A model generated the notes under the pieces. That model was given only the letters and a program-made list of their open reading frames with translations. It made no database searches and was not told where the DNA came from. Position numbers and translations under genes: made by a program. DNA of 64,000 nucleotides. Origin: an uncultured Helicobacter sp. (GTDB lineage: Bacteria; Campylobacterota; Campylobacteria; Campylobacterales; Helicobacteraceae). The stretch lies in NCBI GenBank assembly GCA_944326445.1, contig CALVDZ010000001.1, positions 62,001 to 126,000 on the forward strand. Direction: 5' to 3'. Positions 50,354-59,226 of the stretch are shown piece after piece. The stretch's first letter is position 1. Every line of letters starts with the position of its first letter.

Positions 50354-51898
50354 GTGGCAGGGATTCTACAAATACGCGATTTTTCTTTGCGAGTAAGCGA
50401 GGACTTTGCGCTCAAAGACATTACGCTTACGCTAAATGCACACGAAGTGCTAGCCATCGTGGGTGAATCCGGCTCGGGCAAGAGTCTTTTGGCACAGAGT
50501 ATTTTGGGACTATGTGGGGATTTGCCACGGGGCAAGATGATGTTTGATGGCAGGGATATGAGCGCGCTAGATTCTCAAAAATGGTGTGGCTTTCGGGGCA
50601 AAGAGATCGCCTATATCCCCCAAGATCCCCTAAGTGCGCTCAATCCCGTGCAAAAAATCGGCACACAGATTTTAGAATCCTACCTCCTGCACAATCCCAA
50701 AACCCCCGCCACAAAGCGCAAGCAAGTGCTCGCCAAAGCCCTACAGAGCGTGGGGCTAGATATGAGCTTTGCTACGCGCTATCCACACACGCTTAGCGGC
50801 GGGCAGCGGCAGCGCGCGCTCATTGCGATGAGTATCATCAATGCTCCCAAGATTCTCATTTGTGATGAGCCCACGACGGCATTGGACGCACTCATACAGA
50901 GACAGATTCTAGAGCTTTTGCGCTCTTTGTCGCGACAGAGTGCGGTGGTGCTCATCACGCACGATTTGGGCGCGGTGGCGCATATCGCGGATCGTATTGT
51001 GGTTATGCAGCACGGGCGGATTATAGAATCTAATAGGGCGAGTGAGATTTTTAGCAATCCTAGAGAATCTTACACAAGGGAGCTACTAGACGCGCTAGAT
51101 TTTTCTACACTCACGCCTAAGCCCTGTGAATCTAGCGAGGTTTTGAGTTTGCGGGATTTTAGCGCGGTGGCGATAAAAAGGCAGTTTTGGCGCAATGTGC
51201 CTCTTTTTATCACGCGTGGTGTGAATCTGTCTTTGCACAAAGGCGAGATTGTAGGCATCGCTGGTGAATCTGGCTCGGGCAAGAGTAGCCTCGGGCTAGC
51301 GATTATGCGGCTGATGGCGCATAGGGGCGAGATAGCATTTTTTGGTAAGGACATTAGGGAGTTTAGCAAGGAGGAGCGGCTCGCGCTGTGTGCGCGAATG
51401 GGTGTGATATTTCAAGATCCCTTTGCCTCGCTAAATCCCCGTATGCGCGTGGGGGAGAGTATCACCGAGGGGCTAAAATACCATCGCAAGCATATAGACG
51501 ATGTGCCCCAAAGACTGCAGAGGGCATTACAGAGCGTGGGGCTAGATATGAGCTTTGCTACGCGCTATCCACACACGCTTAGCGGCGGGCAGCGGCAGCG
51601 CGTGGCGATCGCTCGGGCGTTGATACTAGAGCCCAGTGTGTTGCTACTCGATGAGCCCACAAGTGCGCTTGATAAAAGCACACAAAAGCAGATTCTCTCA
51701 CTCCTTATATCTTTGCAGCGCGAGCTTGGACTTAGTATGATTTTTATCACGCACGATTTGGATATTTTGCGCGCTCTAAGCCACACGCTCATCGTGCTCA
51801 AAAACGGGTGCGTGGAGGAGAGTGGGGCGAGTAGTGAAGTCTTTAGCGCGCCCAAAAGTGCGTATTTTAGGCAGCTCTTAAGCGCACGGGACTGCTAA
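50354..51898 (+). CDS. Dipeptide/oligopeptide ABC transporter ATPase, two fused ATPase domains
   Basis: A 514-residue protein holding two ABC domains (about residues 5-245 and 265-510), like YejF or H. pylori OppD. Each has Walker A (GESGSGKSLL; GESGSGKSSL), Q-loop, signature LSGGQRQR and Walker B (ILICDEPTTALD; VLLLDEPTSALD). It would power uptake of peptides or nickel-type ligands; no permease or binding protein is next to it, so the partner genes are elsewhere. Start GTG 50354 with AGGGAGAG upstream. A 75-base block is repeated exactly in both domains. Confidence 0.92.
   Translation: MAGILQIRDFSLRVSEDFALKDITLTLNAHEVLAIVGESGSGKSLLAQSILGLCGDLPRGKMMFDGRDMSALDSQKWCGFRGKEIAYIPQDPLSALNPVQKIGTQILESYLLHNPKTPATKRKQVLAKALQSVGLDMSFATRYPHTLSGGQRQRALIAMSIINAPKILICDEPTTALDALIQRQILELLRSLSRQSAVVLITHDLGAVAHIADRIVVMQHGRIIESNRASEIFSNPRESYTRELLDALDFSTLTPKPCESSEVLSLRDFSAVAIKRQFWRNVPLFITRGVNLSLHKGEIVGIAGESGSGKSSLGLAIMRLMAHRGEIAFFGKDIREFSKEERLALCARMGVIFQDPFASLNPRMRVGESITEGLKYHRKHIDDVPQRLQRALQSVGLDMSFATRYPHTLSGGQRQRVAIARALILEPSVLLLDEPTSALDKSTQKQILSLLISLQRELGLSMIFITHDLDILRALSHTLIVLKNGCVEESGASSEVFSAPKSAYFRQLLSARDC
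50742..50816 (+). repeat. 75-bp perfect direct repeat within the ABC ATPase gene, copy 1
   Basis: Encodes LQSVGLDMSF, ATRYPHT and LSGGQRQR of the first domain. Identical base for base to 51528-51602. Confidence 0.9.
51528..51602 (+). repeat. 75-bp perfect direct repeat within the ABC ATPase gene, copy 2
   Basis: Same block in the second domain. Outside these limits the two domains diverge at once at the DNA level. Confidence 0.9.
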
Positions 51899-51920
51899 GG
51901 AGATTCAAAGGCTATTGTGC

Positions 51921-51926
51921 TACAAT
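51921..51926 (+). promoter_or_regulatory. Candidate -10 box (TACAAT) for the Wzz-like gene
   Basis: GTGCTACAATTGC, 33 bases before the ATG at 51960. Confidence 0.45.
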
Positions 51927-51959
51927 TGCGCGATTTTAACTTTGCAAAGGAGAAGGTAT

Positions 51960-52913
51960 ATGGAAGCGGAAAAAAGCGTGAGTGAGAGTAATAACGATAA
52001 GGTTGAAGTTAAACGATTTTTGTTTTTATTGTGGAAAAATCGATGGGTTTTTGCTACTTGTATGGGGCTTGGCGTGGTCTTGGCGTTTGTCTATGCGTAT
52101 ATGATGATTAAACCTATGTATGAGGGTATGGGTGTCATAGACACGGGCTATATCCTCAATGAAAATGGTGGGAAAGGGCGTATCTTAAACACAGTAGAGG
52201 TTATCAAAGAGATAGAAGAGGTGTTTATAGAATCTGCTAAATTTCTCACGCCAGAGGAGGCAAAGGAGCGAAAATGGGCTATCAAACAAGTGGATGTAGT
52301 CGATCTCAAAAATCCCGGATTGCCTTTTGTCAAGGTTACTGTGCGTGGTGAAACACAAGATGATGTTAAAGCAGCTATGAATGCGGTGCTCGAGTATATC
52401 CAAGACAAAAATAAGGACAGATTGGAAAAGCACAAAATCAATCTGGACTATCTCATAGAGCGGATTGAAGCGCGTATCAAAAATATACAAGAAAACACTT
52501 TACCCTACATTGATACTAAAATTTCTCGCTCAACTGCCGATATAGAAGAACTCAAAAAAGAACTCAAAAAAGAATCCCTTACCCCGACTCAATACCAAAC
52601 ACTCAGCAACTACCTAGGTCAGCTACAAATTTCTATCGACGGATCGGAGAGTAGTAAATTTAGTATCCAAAACCAAACCTTGCTAGAGCTTGAGCAAGAG
52701 ATCGCAAAATATAACCTTATGCGCGGAGATGACAGCATCAAAAATGCTTCTTTTGTAACGCTCAATATCACGCCAAATCCTAAGCTTGGCGTGAAAAGAT
52801 GGATTATTTTAGTTTTGGGACTCTTCTCTGGGATTGTGGTAAGTGTGCTTCTCATCTCTGGTAGAGAACTCTATACAGAGATAAGGCGCAATGGTTTGGC
52901 AGGAATAGAGTAG
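51960..52913 (+). CDS. Wzz-family chain-length determinant protein
   Basis: A 317-residue inner-membrane protein of polysaccharide co-polymerase type: transmembrane helices at about 28-50 and 285-307, with a long periplasmic helical region between (RLEKHKINLDYLIERIEARI, a coiled coil). The Wzz N-terminal domain is seen around the first helix (FLFLLWKNRW, MIKPMYEGMGVI) and the proline-containing end (NITPNPKLGVKRW). Sets the length of O-antigen or other glycan chains. Start 51960 with AAAGGAG upstream. More AT-rich than its neighbours. No other chain-assembly gene is next to it. Confidence 0.8.
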   Translation: MEAEKSVSESNNDKVEVKRFLFLLWKNRWVFATCMGLGVVLAFVYAYMMIKPMYEGMGVIDTGYILNENGGKGRILNTVEVIKEIEEVFIESAKFLTPEEAKERKWAIKQVDVVDLKNPGLPFVKVTVRGETQDDVKAAMNAVLEYIQDKNKDRLEKHKINLDYLIERIEARIKNIQENTLPYIDTKISRSTADIEELKKELKKESLTPTQYQTLSNYLGQLQISIDGSESSKFSIQNQTLLELEQEIAKYNLMRGDDSIKNASFVTLNITPNPKLGVKRWIILVLGLFSGIVVSVLLISGRELYTEIRRNGLAGIE

Positions 52914-52937
52914 TCTTCACTTCTCCTATGGGGACTT

Positions 52938-52987
52938 GGGGGAGTTTGTATCGTGCTTTAGCAGCACTTATTCCTCAAATTTCCCCC
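52938..52987. terminator. Candidate two-way stem-loop between convergent genes
   Basis: GGGGGAGTTTG pairs with CAAATTTCCCCC (one bulge, one wobble), enclosing a smaller GTGCT/AGCAC hairpin. It lies between the Wzz-like gene and the converging cytochrome gene. No T run. Confidence 0.35.
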
Positions 52988-53018
52988 TAGATTCTCAAAC
53001 ACAACTCACATTTATTCT

Positions 53019-53570
53019 CTAGCGAGAATCTCCCTCATACAGATAAAAATATATCGCTTGAATCTCCTTGGGCGTGAGATAGTAGCGTGGCATAACTCCG
53101 ATTTTTTGTGAATCTAGAGCCTTGGCAAACGCGCTAAACTCAAGCGTATTGATAGCTGGTGCGCTTAGTGTCTTGGCATTGCCCTTGTGTTTATAATGCG
53201 CGATGATACTGCCCTCGCCCTTTGCGCCGTGGCAGTGGTGGCAGCCTATGCCACGCGGATTTTCATAGAGATTTTTGCCATATTCTGCAAATGTGATAAA
53301 GCCCTCGTTGTCAAACTCCTTGTGTGGTGCGCTAGATTCTATCTCGCTAGCCTGCGCGCTGTCTTGAAAATCTATAGAATCTTTAGAATCTAGCGAGGCA
53401 GAGGAGTGCTCCTGTGTGGGCAGAGTGGGCGCAGGATCGGATATGGGAGTGGGTGTAGAATCGACTGCAGAAGAGAGCGTGGAAGTAGGTGTGGAAGAGG
53501 GCGTGTCGCCCGCGAGAGCTTGTGTCAGCGTGGATGTCGCCAAAAGGCAAAAAAGCGCGAAATTTTTCAT
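53019..53570 (-). CDS. Class I c-type cytochrome
   Basis: 183 residues: Sec signal peptide (FALFCLLATSTLTQALA), a 75-residue Ser/Thr/Pro- and Asp-rich linker (STPTSTLSSAVDSTP; contains LDSKDS written by AGATTCT repeats), then a haem domain with CHHCH (CxxCH) near residue 112 and a likely Met axial ligand in GVMPRYYLTPKEI. A periplasmic electron carrier; the long linker suggests tethering. The haem domain ends as in cytochrome c553-type proteins. Confidence 0.88.
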   Translation of the reverse strand: MKNFALFCLLATSTLTQALAGDTPSSTPTSTLSSAVDSTPTPISDPAPTLPTQEHSSASLDSKDSIDFQDSAQASEIESSAPHKEFDNEGFITFAEYGKNLYENPRGIGCHHCHGAKGEGSIIAHYKHKGNAKTLSAPAINTLEFSAFAKALDSQKIGVMPRYYLTPKEIQAIYFYLYEGDSR

Positions 53571-53608
53571 AGAGTGCCACCAAAATCTAGTTTTTTAATC
53601 CAAAATAT

Positions 53609-53614
53609 TATAAT
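53609..53614 (+). promoter_or_regulatory. -10 box (TATAAT) for folD
   Basis: AATATTATAATATAC, 35 bases before the folD GTG. It probably drives folD-lepB-rpiB and downstream genes. Confidence 0.5.
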
Positions 53615-53648
53615 ATACGCAAAATTAAAAACTCCACAAAGGAAAGCG

Positions 53649-54494
53649 GTGATACTTCTAGATGGCAAGGGTTTGAGTGATAAGATTCAGCGAGATATTA
53701 GTAGAGAATGCGAGACTTTGGGGCTAAAGCCGGGTTTGGCAGTGATCCTTGTGGGCGATGATGCGCCAAGTCGGGCGTATGTCAATATGAAAGAGCGGGC
53801 GTGTCAGCGCGTGGGCTTTGCTTCGCGTAAATATGAGCTAGCACAGAGCTGCACCCAGGGCGAGCTTTTGGATTTGATTGCAGAGCTTAATGCGGATTTT
53901 GAGATTCACGGGATTTTGGTGCAGTTGCCATTGCCAAAGCATATCGATACTTCTGTGGTTTTAGAATCTATCGTGCCGCATAAAGATGTCGATGGATTCC
54001 ACCCTTATAATGTCGGACGGCTAAATACCAACCTTGATGGATTTGTCCCCGCTACGCCTTTGGGCGTGATGAGCTTGCTTGAGGCTTATGAGATTAGTGT
54101 GCGCGGCAGGGATGTGGTTATCGTGGGCGCGAGCAATATCGTGGGCAGACCGCTTGCGACTTTGATGCTCAATGCCGGGGCGAGCGTGAGTGTGTGCCAT
54201 ATCCTCACCAAAGATGTGGGAGAATACACGCGCAGGGCGGATATCGTGTGTGTGGGCGTGGGCAAAGCCAATCTCATCACAGAATCTATGATAAAACCCG
54301 GTGCTATCGTCGTGGATATCGGGATAAATCGCTTAGATTCTGGCGCGCTAGTGGGCGATGTGGATTTTGAAAATGTCAGTAAAAAGGCTCTGGCTATCAC
54401 GCCTGTGCCCGGTGGCGTGGGACCTATGACGATTGCCTCGCTGCTCCAAAATACGCTCAAAGCAGCCAAGCAGATACAAGGAGTGGCACAATGA
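53649..54494 (+). CDS. folD: Methylenetetrahydrofolate dehydrogenase/cyclohydrolase
   Basis: One-carbon metabolism: NADP-linked dehydrogenase and cyclohydrolase. 281 residues from GTG 53649 (VILLDGKGLSDKIQ) with AAAGGAAAG upstream; the longer frame from 53406 runs antisense through the cytochrome gene and is not real. Family motifs: YVNMKERACQRVG with the catalytic Lys, VQLPLPKHID, VGASNIVGRPLA and PVPGGVGPMT. Overlaps lepB by four bases. Matches HP0577. Confidence 0.97.
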   Translation: MILLDGKGLSDKIQRDISRECETLGLKPGLAVILVGDDAPSRAYVNMKERACQRVGFASRKYELAQSCTQGELLDLIAELNADFEIHGILVQLPLPKHIDTSVVLESIVPHKDVDGFHPYNVGRLNTNLDGFVPATPLGVMSLLEAYEISVRGRDVVIVGASNIVGRPLATLMLNAGASVSVCHILTKDVGEYTRRADIVCVGVGKANLITESMIKPGAIVVDIGINRLDSGALVGDVDFENVSKKALAITPVPGGVGPMTIASLLQNTLKAAKQIQGVAQ

Positions 54495-55624
54495 GCATAA
54501 GGCGATTTTGGCAAGGGCTTCGCGCGTTTTCATCGAGCTGGAGCGGGACGATTATCATCGTGCTTTTTGTGATTTTTTTTATTGCGCAGGGCTTTGTTAT
54601 TCCCACGCGTTCGATGGTTGGGACATTTTTTGAGGGGGATTTGCTCTTTGTTAAGAAGTTCAGCTATGGTATCCCCACACCGCGCGTTCCGTGGCTTAAT
54701 ACACCGATTTTGCCCGATTTTAATGGTAATGGGCATTTGATTGAGGGCGAGCGTCCTAAACGCGGGGAAGTTGTGGTATTTATCCCGCCACAGGACGATA
54801 GGACATATTTTGTCAAGCGCGTGTTTGGCGTGGGTGGCGATGAGGTGATTTTCACACAAGAGGGGTATTATCTACGCCCAAATGAGGGCGACGCCGGGAT
54901 TGATGCATTAAGAGTGCAGCTAGGAGAGAGTGCGCAGATACGCGAGTTTTTGGGCAGGAAGTTTATCAAAGATCCTTTTGTGCTGCAGTATGCGGGGATT
55001 GCGTATGCACCGAGATGGTGGCACAAATCCGATGCGACAAACCCTAGCCTTATACCGCTTTGGAAGCGCGCGTATTTTCGCGATGAAGGGGGCTTTTATA
55101 CCAAAGTGTGTAAAAAAGATGAGGGCGTGCTCTCTAGCGCGGATAGGCGGCTAGATTGCGATATTTTTGTGAAGCAATATAGTGATTTGCCCCAAGATGA
55201 GTTTGTGTATGTGCCAAATATCGGCTTTGAGGATATGAGTGCGCGCCCTGATATAGCGATGAGCAAGCTACGCGATGAGCGGGGCGAGGTGTTTTTTTAT
55301 ACCAAGGTTGCGCAGGATCACTTCTTTATGGCGGGCGATAATCGCAACAACAGCTCGGATTCACGCTTTTGGGGCAGTGTGCCATATAGCAATATCATAG
55401 GGCAGCCGTGGTTTATTTACTTTAGCCTTACCAAGGCTAATAGCGAGGAGGCGGGCGCGGATATGGACACATCGGAGCGTTATCTCGTGCGATGGGAGCG
55501 TTTGTTTAAGGGGCTAGATGGTGTCGAGGAGTTGGCAAAGCAGTATGCAGAGGATAGGAGTGGCAACGCACCGCACAATGATAGAGAATCTAAGAGCCCC
55601 AAAGAGGGCGCAAACCACCACTAG
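54491..55624 (+). CDS. lepB: Signal peptidase I
   Basis: Cleaves signal peptides at the outer face of the inner membrane. One transmembrane helix (about 20-35), catalytic Ser41 in PTRSMVGT, the catalytic Lys near 109 in YFVKRVFGVGGD, and the box AGDNRNNSSDSRFWG. At 377 residues it is longer than most, with a mid-protein insert and a charged C-terminal tail (DNRESKSPKEGANHH) touched by an AGAATCT motif. The ATG overlaps the folD stop. Confidence 0.96.
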   Translation: MSIRRFWQGLRAFSSSWSGTIIIVLFVIFFIAQGFVIPTRSMVGTFFEGDLLFVKKFSYGIPTPRVPWLNTPILPDFNGNGHLIEGERPKRGEVVVFIPPQDDRTYFVKRVFGVGGDEVIFTQEGYYLRPNEGDAGIDALRVQLGESAQIREFLGRKFIKDPFVLQYAGIAYAPRWWHKSDATNPSLIPLWKRAYFRDEGGFYTKVCKKDEGVLSSADRRLDCDIFVKQYSDLPQDEFVYVPNIGFEDMSARPDIAMSKLRDERGEVFFYTKVAQDHFFMAGDNRNNSSDSRFWGSVPYSNIIGQPWFIYFSLTKANSEEAGADMDTSERYLVRWERLFKGLDGVEELAKQYAEDRSGNAPHNDRESKSPKEGANHH

Positions 55625-55633
55625 GAGTGTGCA

Positions 55634-56059
55634 ATGCAGGTATTTATCGCATCCGATCACGCAGGTTTTGGGCTCAAAGAATTTGTGAAAAAAGTGCTTG
55701 TGGAGCGAGGCTTGGAAGTGTGTGATTTGGGTGCAGATTCACAGGAGCGCGTGGATTATCCGGACTTTGCACAAAAGCTCTGTGAGCGTGTCCTCGCCAC
55801 GCCAGAATCTAGGGGCGTGCTCATCTGTGGTAGCGGCATAGGTATGAGTATTGCTGCCAATCGCTTTAGCGGCATACGCGCCGCACTCTGCACGGATTCG
55901 TATCTAGCCAAAATGGCGCGCTTGCACAATGATGCTAATGTATTGTGTATGGGGGAGCGCGTGATAGGGCAGGGCGAGGCAGAGGAGATAGTAGCGCAGT
56001 TTTTTAGCGCGGAGTTTGAGGGTGGCAGGCACATCGAGCGGGTGCGTAAGCTCGGATGA
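55634..56059 (+). CDS. rpiB: Ribose-5-phosphate isomerase B
   Basis: Pentose phosphate pathway isomerase, 141 residues. IASDHAGFGLKEFVK, then the active-site CGSGIGMSIAANR and NDANVLCMGERVIG. Standard length. Slot as HP0574. Confidence 0.96.
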   Translation: MQVFIASDHAGFGLKEFVKKVLVERGLEVCDLGADSQERVDYPDFAQKLCERVLATPESRGVLICGSGIGMSIAANRFSGIRAALCTDSYLAKMARLHNDANVLCMGERVIGQGEAEEIVAQFFSAEFEGGRHIERVRKLG

Positions 56060-56088
56060 AGCACAGAAGGGCATAGATAGGAGAAGCT

Positions 56089-56427
56089 ATGAATTTTTTT
56101 GCACAATGGTTTTTTCTCACGGGATTTATACTTTTTGTGCTTTATATGATTGTGCGCACATTTTTTTATAAAAGCGTCGCGCGCAAGGAAGAAAAAAATT
56201 CCGCTTCGATGAAACTCACACTAAGCGAAGCTGAAATCCTCGTGCGCAAGCACCAACTACAGCTCCAGCGCGCACTTGGCAATATCGATAATATGCAGCA
56301 AGAGATGAACGCGCTCAAAAACGAAGTCAAGGTGCTAAAGGCGCGCAACTCACAATACAGAATCGAGACAGACAAATACAAGGCACGTATCAAGGAGCTA
56401 GAGCAAAAAATCGAGGCATTGCTCTAA
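56089..56427 (+). CDS. Conserved membrane-anchored coiled-coil protein
   Basis: 112 residues: one N-terminal transmembrane helix (about 8-26, FFLTGFILFVLYMIV), then a charged coiled coil of about 75 residues (QLQRALGNIDNMQQ, KYKARIKELEQKIEAL). No known function. A gene of the same kind (HP0573) lies between rpiB and apt in H. pylori, so it is a real conserved gene. Confidence 0.8.
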   Translation: MNFFAQWFFLTGFILFVLYMIVRTFFYKSVARKEEKNSASMKLTLSEAEILVRKHQLQLQRALGNIDNMQQEMNALKNEVKVLKARNSQYRIETDKYKARIKELEQKIEALL

Positions 56428-56455
56428 TATAAGCAATCATACAAAGGAGCAAATT

Positions 56456-56986
56456 ATGGATACAAAAAAACTCGCAGATTCTATACGCAAGATCCCGGAC
56501 TATCCTAAACCGGGGATTTTGTTTTATGATATTACGACGATGATAGGCAATGATGAGGTGTTTTCTGAGCTTATAGAATCTCTAGCGGCGCGCTACAAGG
56601 ATCGTGGGATTGATTTCATCGCAGGGATAGAATCTCGTGGCTTTATCTTTGGTGCGGCGTTGGCATACGCACTTGGCGTGGGCTTTGTCCCCATCCGCAA
56701 AAAGGGCAAGCTCCCCTTTACCACGGTGAGTGAAAAATATAGCCTTGAGTATGGGTTTGATGAAGTGGAGATTCACATCGATGCGTTTGAGCGTAAAAAA
56801 AATGCGCGCGTGGTGCTTATTGACGATCTTATCGCCACGGGTGGTACGGCACAGGCGGGCGTGAAGCTTATCAAGACACTTGGTGCGCAGTGCGTGGAGG
56901 CGGTGTTTATCCTGCATTTGCGTGAGCTTGGAGGGAAGGCAAAGCTTGAGGAGCTTTGTGATGTGCATTGTGTGCTAGATATTTAG
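56456..56986 (+). CDS. apt: Adenine phosphoribosyltransferase
   Basis: Salvages adenine to AMP with PRPP. 176 residues; PDYPKPGILFYDIT, GIESRGFIFGAALA and the PRPP motif VVLIDDLIATGGTA. AAAGGAG precedes the ATG. Confidence 0.97.
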   Translation: MDTKKLADSIRKIPDYPKPGILFYDITTMIGNDEVFSELIESLAARYKDRGIDFIAGIESRGFIFGAALAYALGVGFVPIRKKGKLPFTTVSEKYSLEYGFDEVEIHIDAFERKKNARVVLIDDLIATGGTAQAGVKLIKTLGAQCVEAVFILHLRELGGKAKLEELCDVHCVLDI

Positions 56987-56995
56987 AGGTTGTGT

Positions 56996-57718
56996 ATGCG
57001 CAGCGTGTGGTCTTTTATCAAGCAAAAGCCTAAAAAGGTGCTAACTTGGGCGTTTATAGTCCTTGCGATTGTAGGGCTTGTGGTGTATTATCAGCGCACA
57101 GGGTTTTCGCTTGAGGAGTTTATCACGGCATTGTGGGAGGAGCATGTCGAGACTTGGGGCTATGTGATTTTGTTTTGTTGGGGGATTTTGGAGGGCGAGC
57201 TTGGGCTCATCTTTGCCGGGCTTGCGGTGCATGATGGTAAGATGCAGCTGCTAGCCTCGATTTTTGTCGCGGGGCTTGGGGGTTTTGTGGGCGATCAGAT
57301 TTATTTTTATATCGGGAGATTCAATCGCAAAGGGATTCAAGAGAGTTTCAAATCCCAACGGCGCAAGTTTGCCCTAGCCAATCTTTTGCTCCAAAAATAC
57401 GGCTGGCCCATCATCTTTGTCCAACGCTATATGTATGGTATGCGCACGATTATCCCGATGAGTATCGGCACGACGCGATATAATGGGACGAAGTTTGCGA
57501 TTATTAACTTTGTGAGCGCGCAGGTGTGGGCGGCGATCACGATTGTGCTCACTTGGTATTTTGGCGAGGAGATTTTTATCGTGCTTGATTGGTTTAAGGA
57601 TCATCCCTATTTACTCATTCCGCTAGCGATTTGTATCGGTGGTGGGGTGCTTTGGTATTTTCAGACGCAGACAAAGCGAGTGGATAGACGCATTACAAAA
57701 TTACAAAACAAAGGATAG
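56996..57718 (+). CDS. DedA-family membrane protein
   Basis: 240 residues with several membrane segments and the DedA hallmarks: a G-x-[FY]-x-G-D-like GGFVGDQIYFYIGR and the arginine-bearing RYMYGMRTIIPMSIG. The family acts in lipid-carrier (undecaprenyl phosphate) or phospholipid flipping. Start ATG 56996 is more plausible than the TTG at 56990. Position between apt and pepA as in HP0571. Confidence 0.9.
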   Translation: MRSVWSFIKQKPKKVLTWAFIVLAIVGLVVYYQRTGFSLEEFITALWEEHVETWGYVILFCWGILEGELGLIFAGLAVHDGKMQLLASIFVAGLGGFVGDQIYFYIGRFNRKGIQESFKSQRRKFALANLLLQKYGWPIIFVQRYMYGMRTIIPMSIGTTRYNGTKFAIINFVSAQVWAAITIVLTWYFGEEIFIVLDWFKDHPYLLIPLAICIGGGVLWYFQTQTKRVDRRITKLQNKG

Positions 57719-57720
57719 CG

Positions 57721-59226
57721 ATGATTGAGATTAAAATTATAGATTCTAAGCAGGGCGAGGCGTATGTGGAGTTTGTGCTAGATTCTACAGAATCTAGCAG
57801 TGAGAATCTGCACAGGGCTAGGGAATTTGGCTTTGATGGCAAGGGGCAGTTTTTCGTGCAGGCAAGCAAGACTTTGCTCGTGTGCTTGCAGGCGTGCGAT
57901 GTGGATATGGTGCGTGAGGCGGGTGCGAATATCGCGCGATTTTTTAAGAATCTAAGCTTTGAGAGTGTGGGTATAGAGGCGTTTGATGATGAGAATCTCG
58001 ACTACGCGCTTATGCTTGGGATTTTGGCAGGCTCACAAGATGGCGCGCTGTATAAATCAGACAAAAAAGACTACACGTTAAAAAAAATCTACATACAAGG
58101 AGCGCACACGCTTGAGCAGGGAGCTAAAAAGGCGAAAGTCATCGCCAAAAGCTTGCGTATCACGCGCGAACTCATCAATACAATGCCCCAAGTCGCCACA
58201 CCGCTCTATCTCGCGCAGCATTGCAAAAAGCTCGCGCAAAAAAGGGAACTAGAGTGCAAAATCCTAGATGAAAAGGATTTGCAAAAAGAGCGTATGGGCG
58301 CGTATCTCGCGGTAAGCAGAGCATCAAGCAATCCGCCCTATCTCGTGCATCTAAGCTATAAGCCCAAAAAGCCGCTAGCGCGCGTTGTGCTGGTGGGCAA
58401 GGGGCTGACATACGATAGCGGGGGGCTTAGCCTCAAACCTAGTGATTATATGGTAACGATGAAAGCAGATAAGAGCGGCGCGTGCGCAGTGATAGGGATT
58501 TTGAACGCTGTGGCGGGACTTGGGCTAAGTATCGAGACACACGGGATCATCGGCGCGGCAGAAAATATGATAGGGGGCAATGCGTATAAGCCCGATGATG
58601 TGCTCTTTTCGCGTGAGGGTAAAAGCATAGAGGTGCGCAACACCGATGCGGAGGGGCGGTTGGTGCTGTGTGATTGTCTAAGCTATGCCCAAGACTTAAA
58701 GCCCGATGTGCTCATAGATCTCGCGACGCTCACGGGCGCGTGTGTCGTGGGGCTTGGCGAATACACGAGCGGGATTATGGGCTATAATGAGGAGCTCAAA
58801 GAGGAGTTTGAATCTTGTGCATTGCGCAGCGGCGAGCTGATGGCGCGCCTGCCCTTTAATCGCCATATCAAAAAACTTTTAGAATCTAAAATCGCAGATC
58901 TTTGCAATATCGGCTCAAGCCGCTATGGCGGGGCGGTGAGTGCTGGAATGTTTTTGGGAGAATTTGTGCGCGATGAATATAGGGACAAATGGCTGCATAT
59001 CGATATCGCCGGACCTGCGTATGTGGAGCGTGAGTGGGATATAAACCCAAGCGGTGCGAGTGGTGCGGGAGTGCGCGCGGTATTGGAATTTATACAGAAT
59101 CTAGAATCTAGGGGGGATTTTAAGCGAGATTCTAACAAGAGCTTGCCACAAGATTCTAAAAAGGCGCACAAAAGCCCAAATACACAGAATCTAAAAGCCA
59201 AAAAATCCACAAAAAAGGCGCGATGA
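57721..59226 (+). CDS. pepA: Leucyl aminopeptidase (M17)
   Basis: Cytosolic two-metal aminopeptidase. 501 residues; the signature NTDAEGRLVL near residue 312, metal and substrate residues in VLVGKGLTYDSGGLSLK and MKADKSGAC, and the C-terminal SGASGAGVRAV. The last 45 residues are a Lys/Ser/Asn-rich tail (RDSNKSLPQDSKK) generated by AGATTCT/AGAATCT repeats at 59095-59190, beyond the fold. Overlaps ychF by four bases. Confidence 0.96.
   Translation: MIEIKIIDSKQGEAYVEFVLDSTESSSENLHRAREFGFDGKGQFFVQASKTLLVCLQACDVDMVREAGANIARFFKNLSFESVGIEAFDDENLDYALMLGILAGSQDGALYKSDKKDYTLKKIYIQGAHTLEQGAKKAKVIAKSLRITRELINTMPQVATPLYLAQHCKKLAQKRELECKILDEKDLQKERMGAYLAVSRASSNPPYLVHLSYKPKKPLARVVLVGKGLTYDSGGLSLKPSDYMVTMKADKSGACAVIGILNAVAGLGLSIETHGIIGAAENMIGGNAYKPDDVLFSREGKSIEVRNTDAEGRLVLCDCLSYAQDLKPDVLIDLATLTGACVVGLGEYTSGIMGYNEELKEEFESCALRSGELMARLPFNRHIKKLLESKIADLCNIGSSRYGGAVSAGMFLGEFVRDEYRDKWLHIDIAGPAYVEREWDINPSGASGAGVRAVLEFIQNLESRGDFKRDSNKSLPQDSKKAHKSPNTQNLKAKKSTKKAR

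Noticed and set aside
53406..53648. An 81-codon N-terminal extension of folD
   Set aside because: It lies antisense to the cytochrome c signal peptide and linker. FolD homologues start at the VILLDGKG position, which has its own GTG, ribosome site and promoter.
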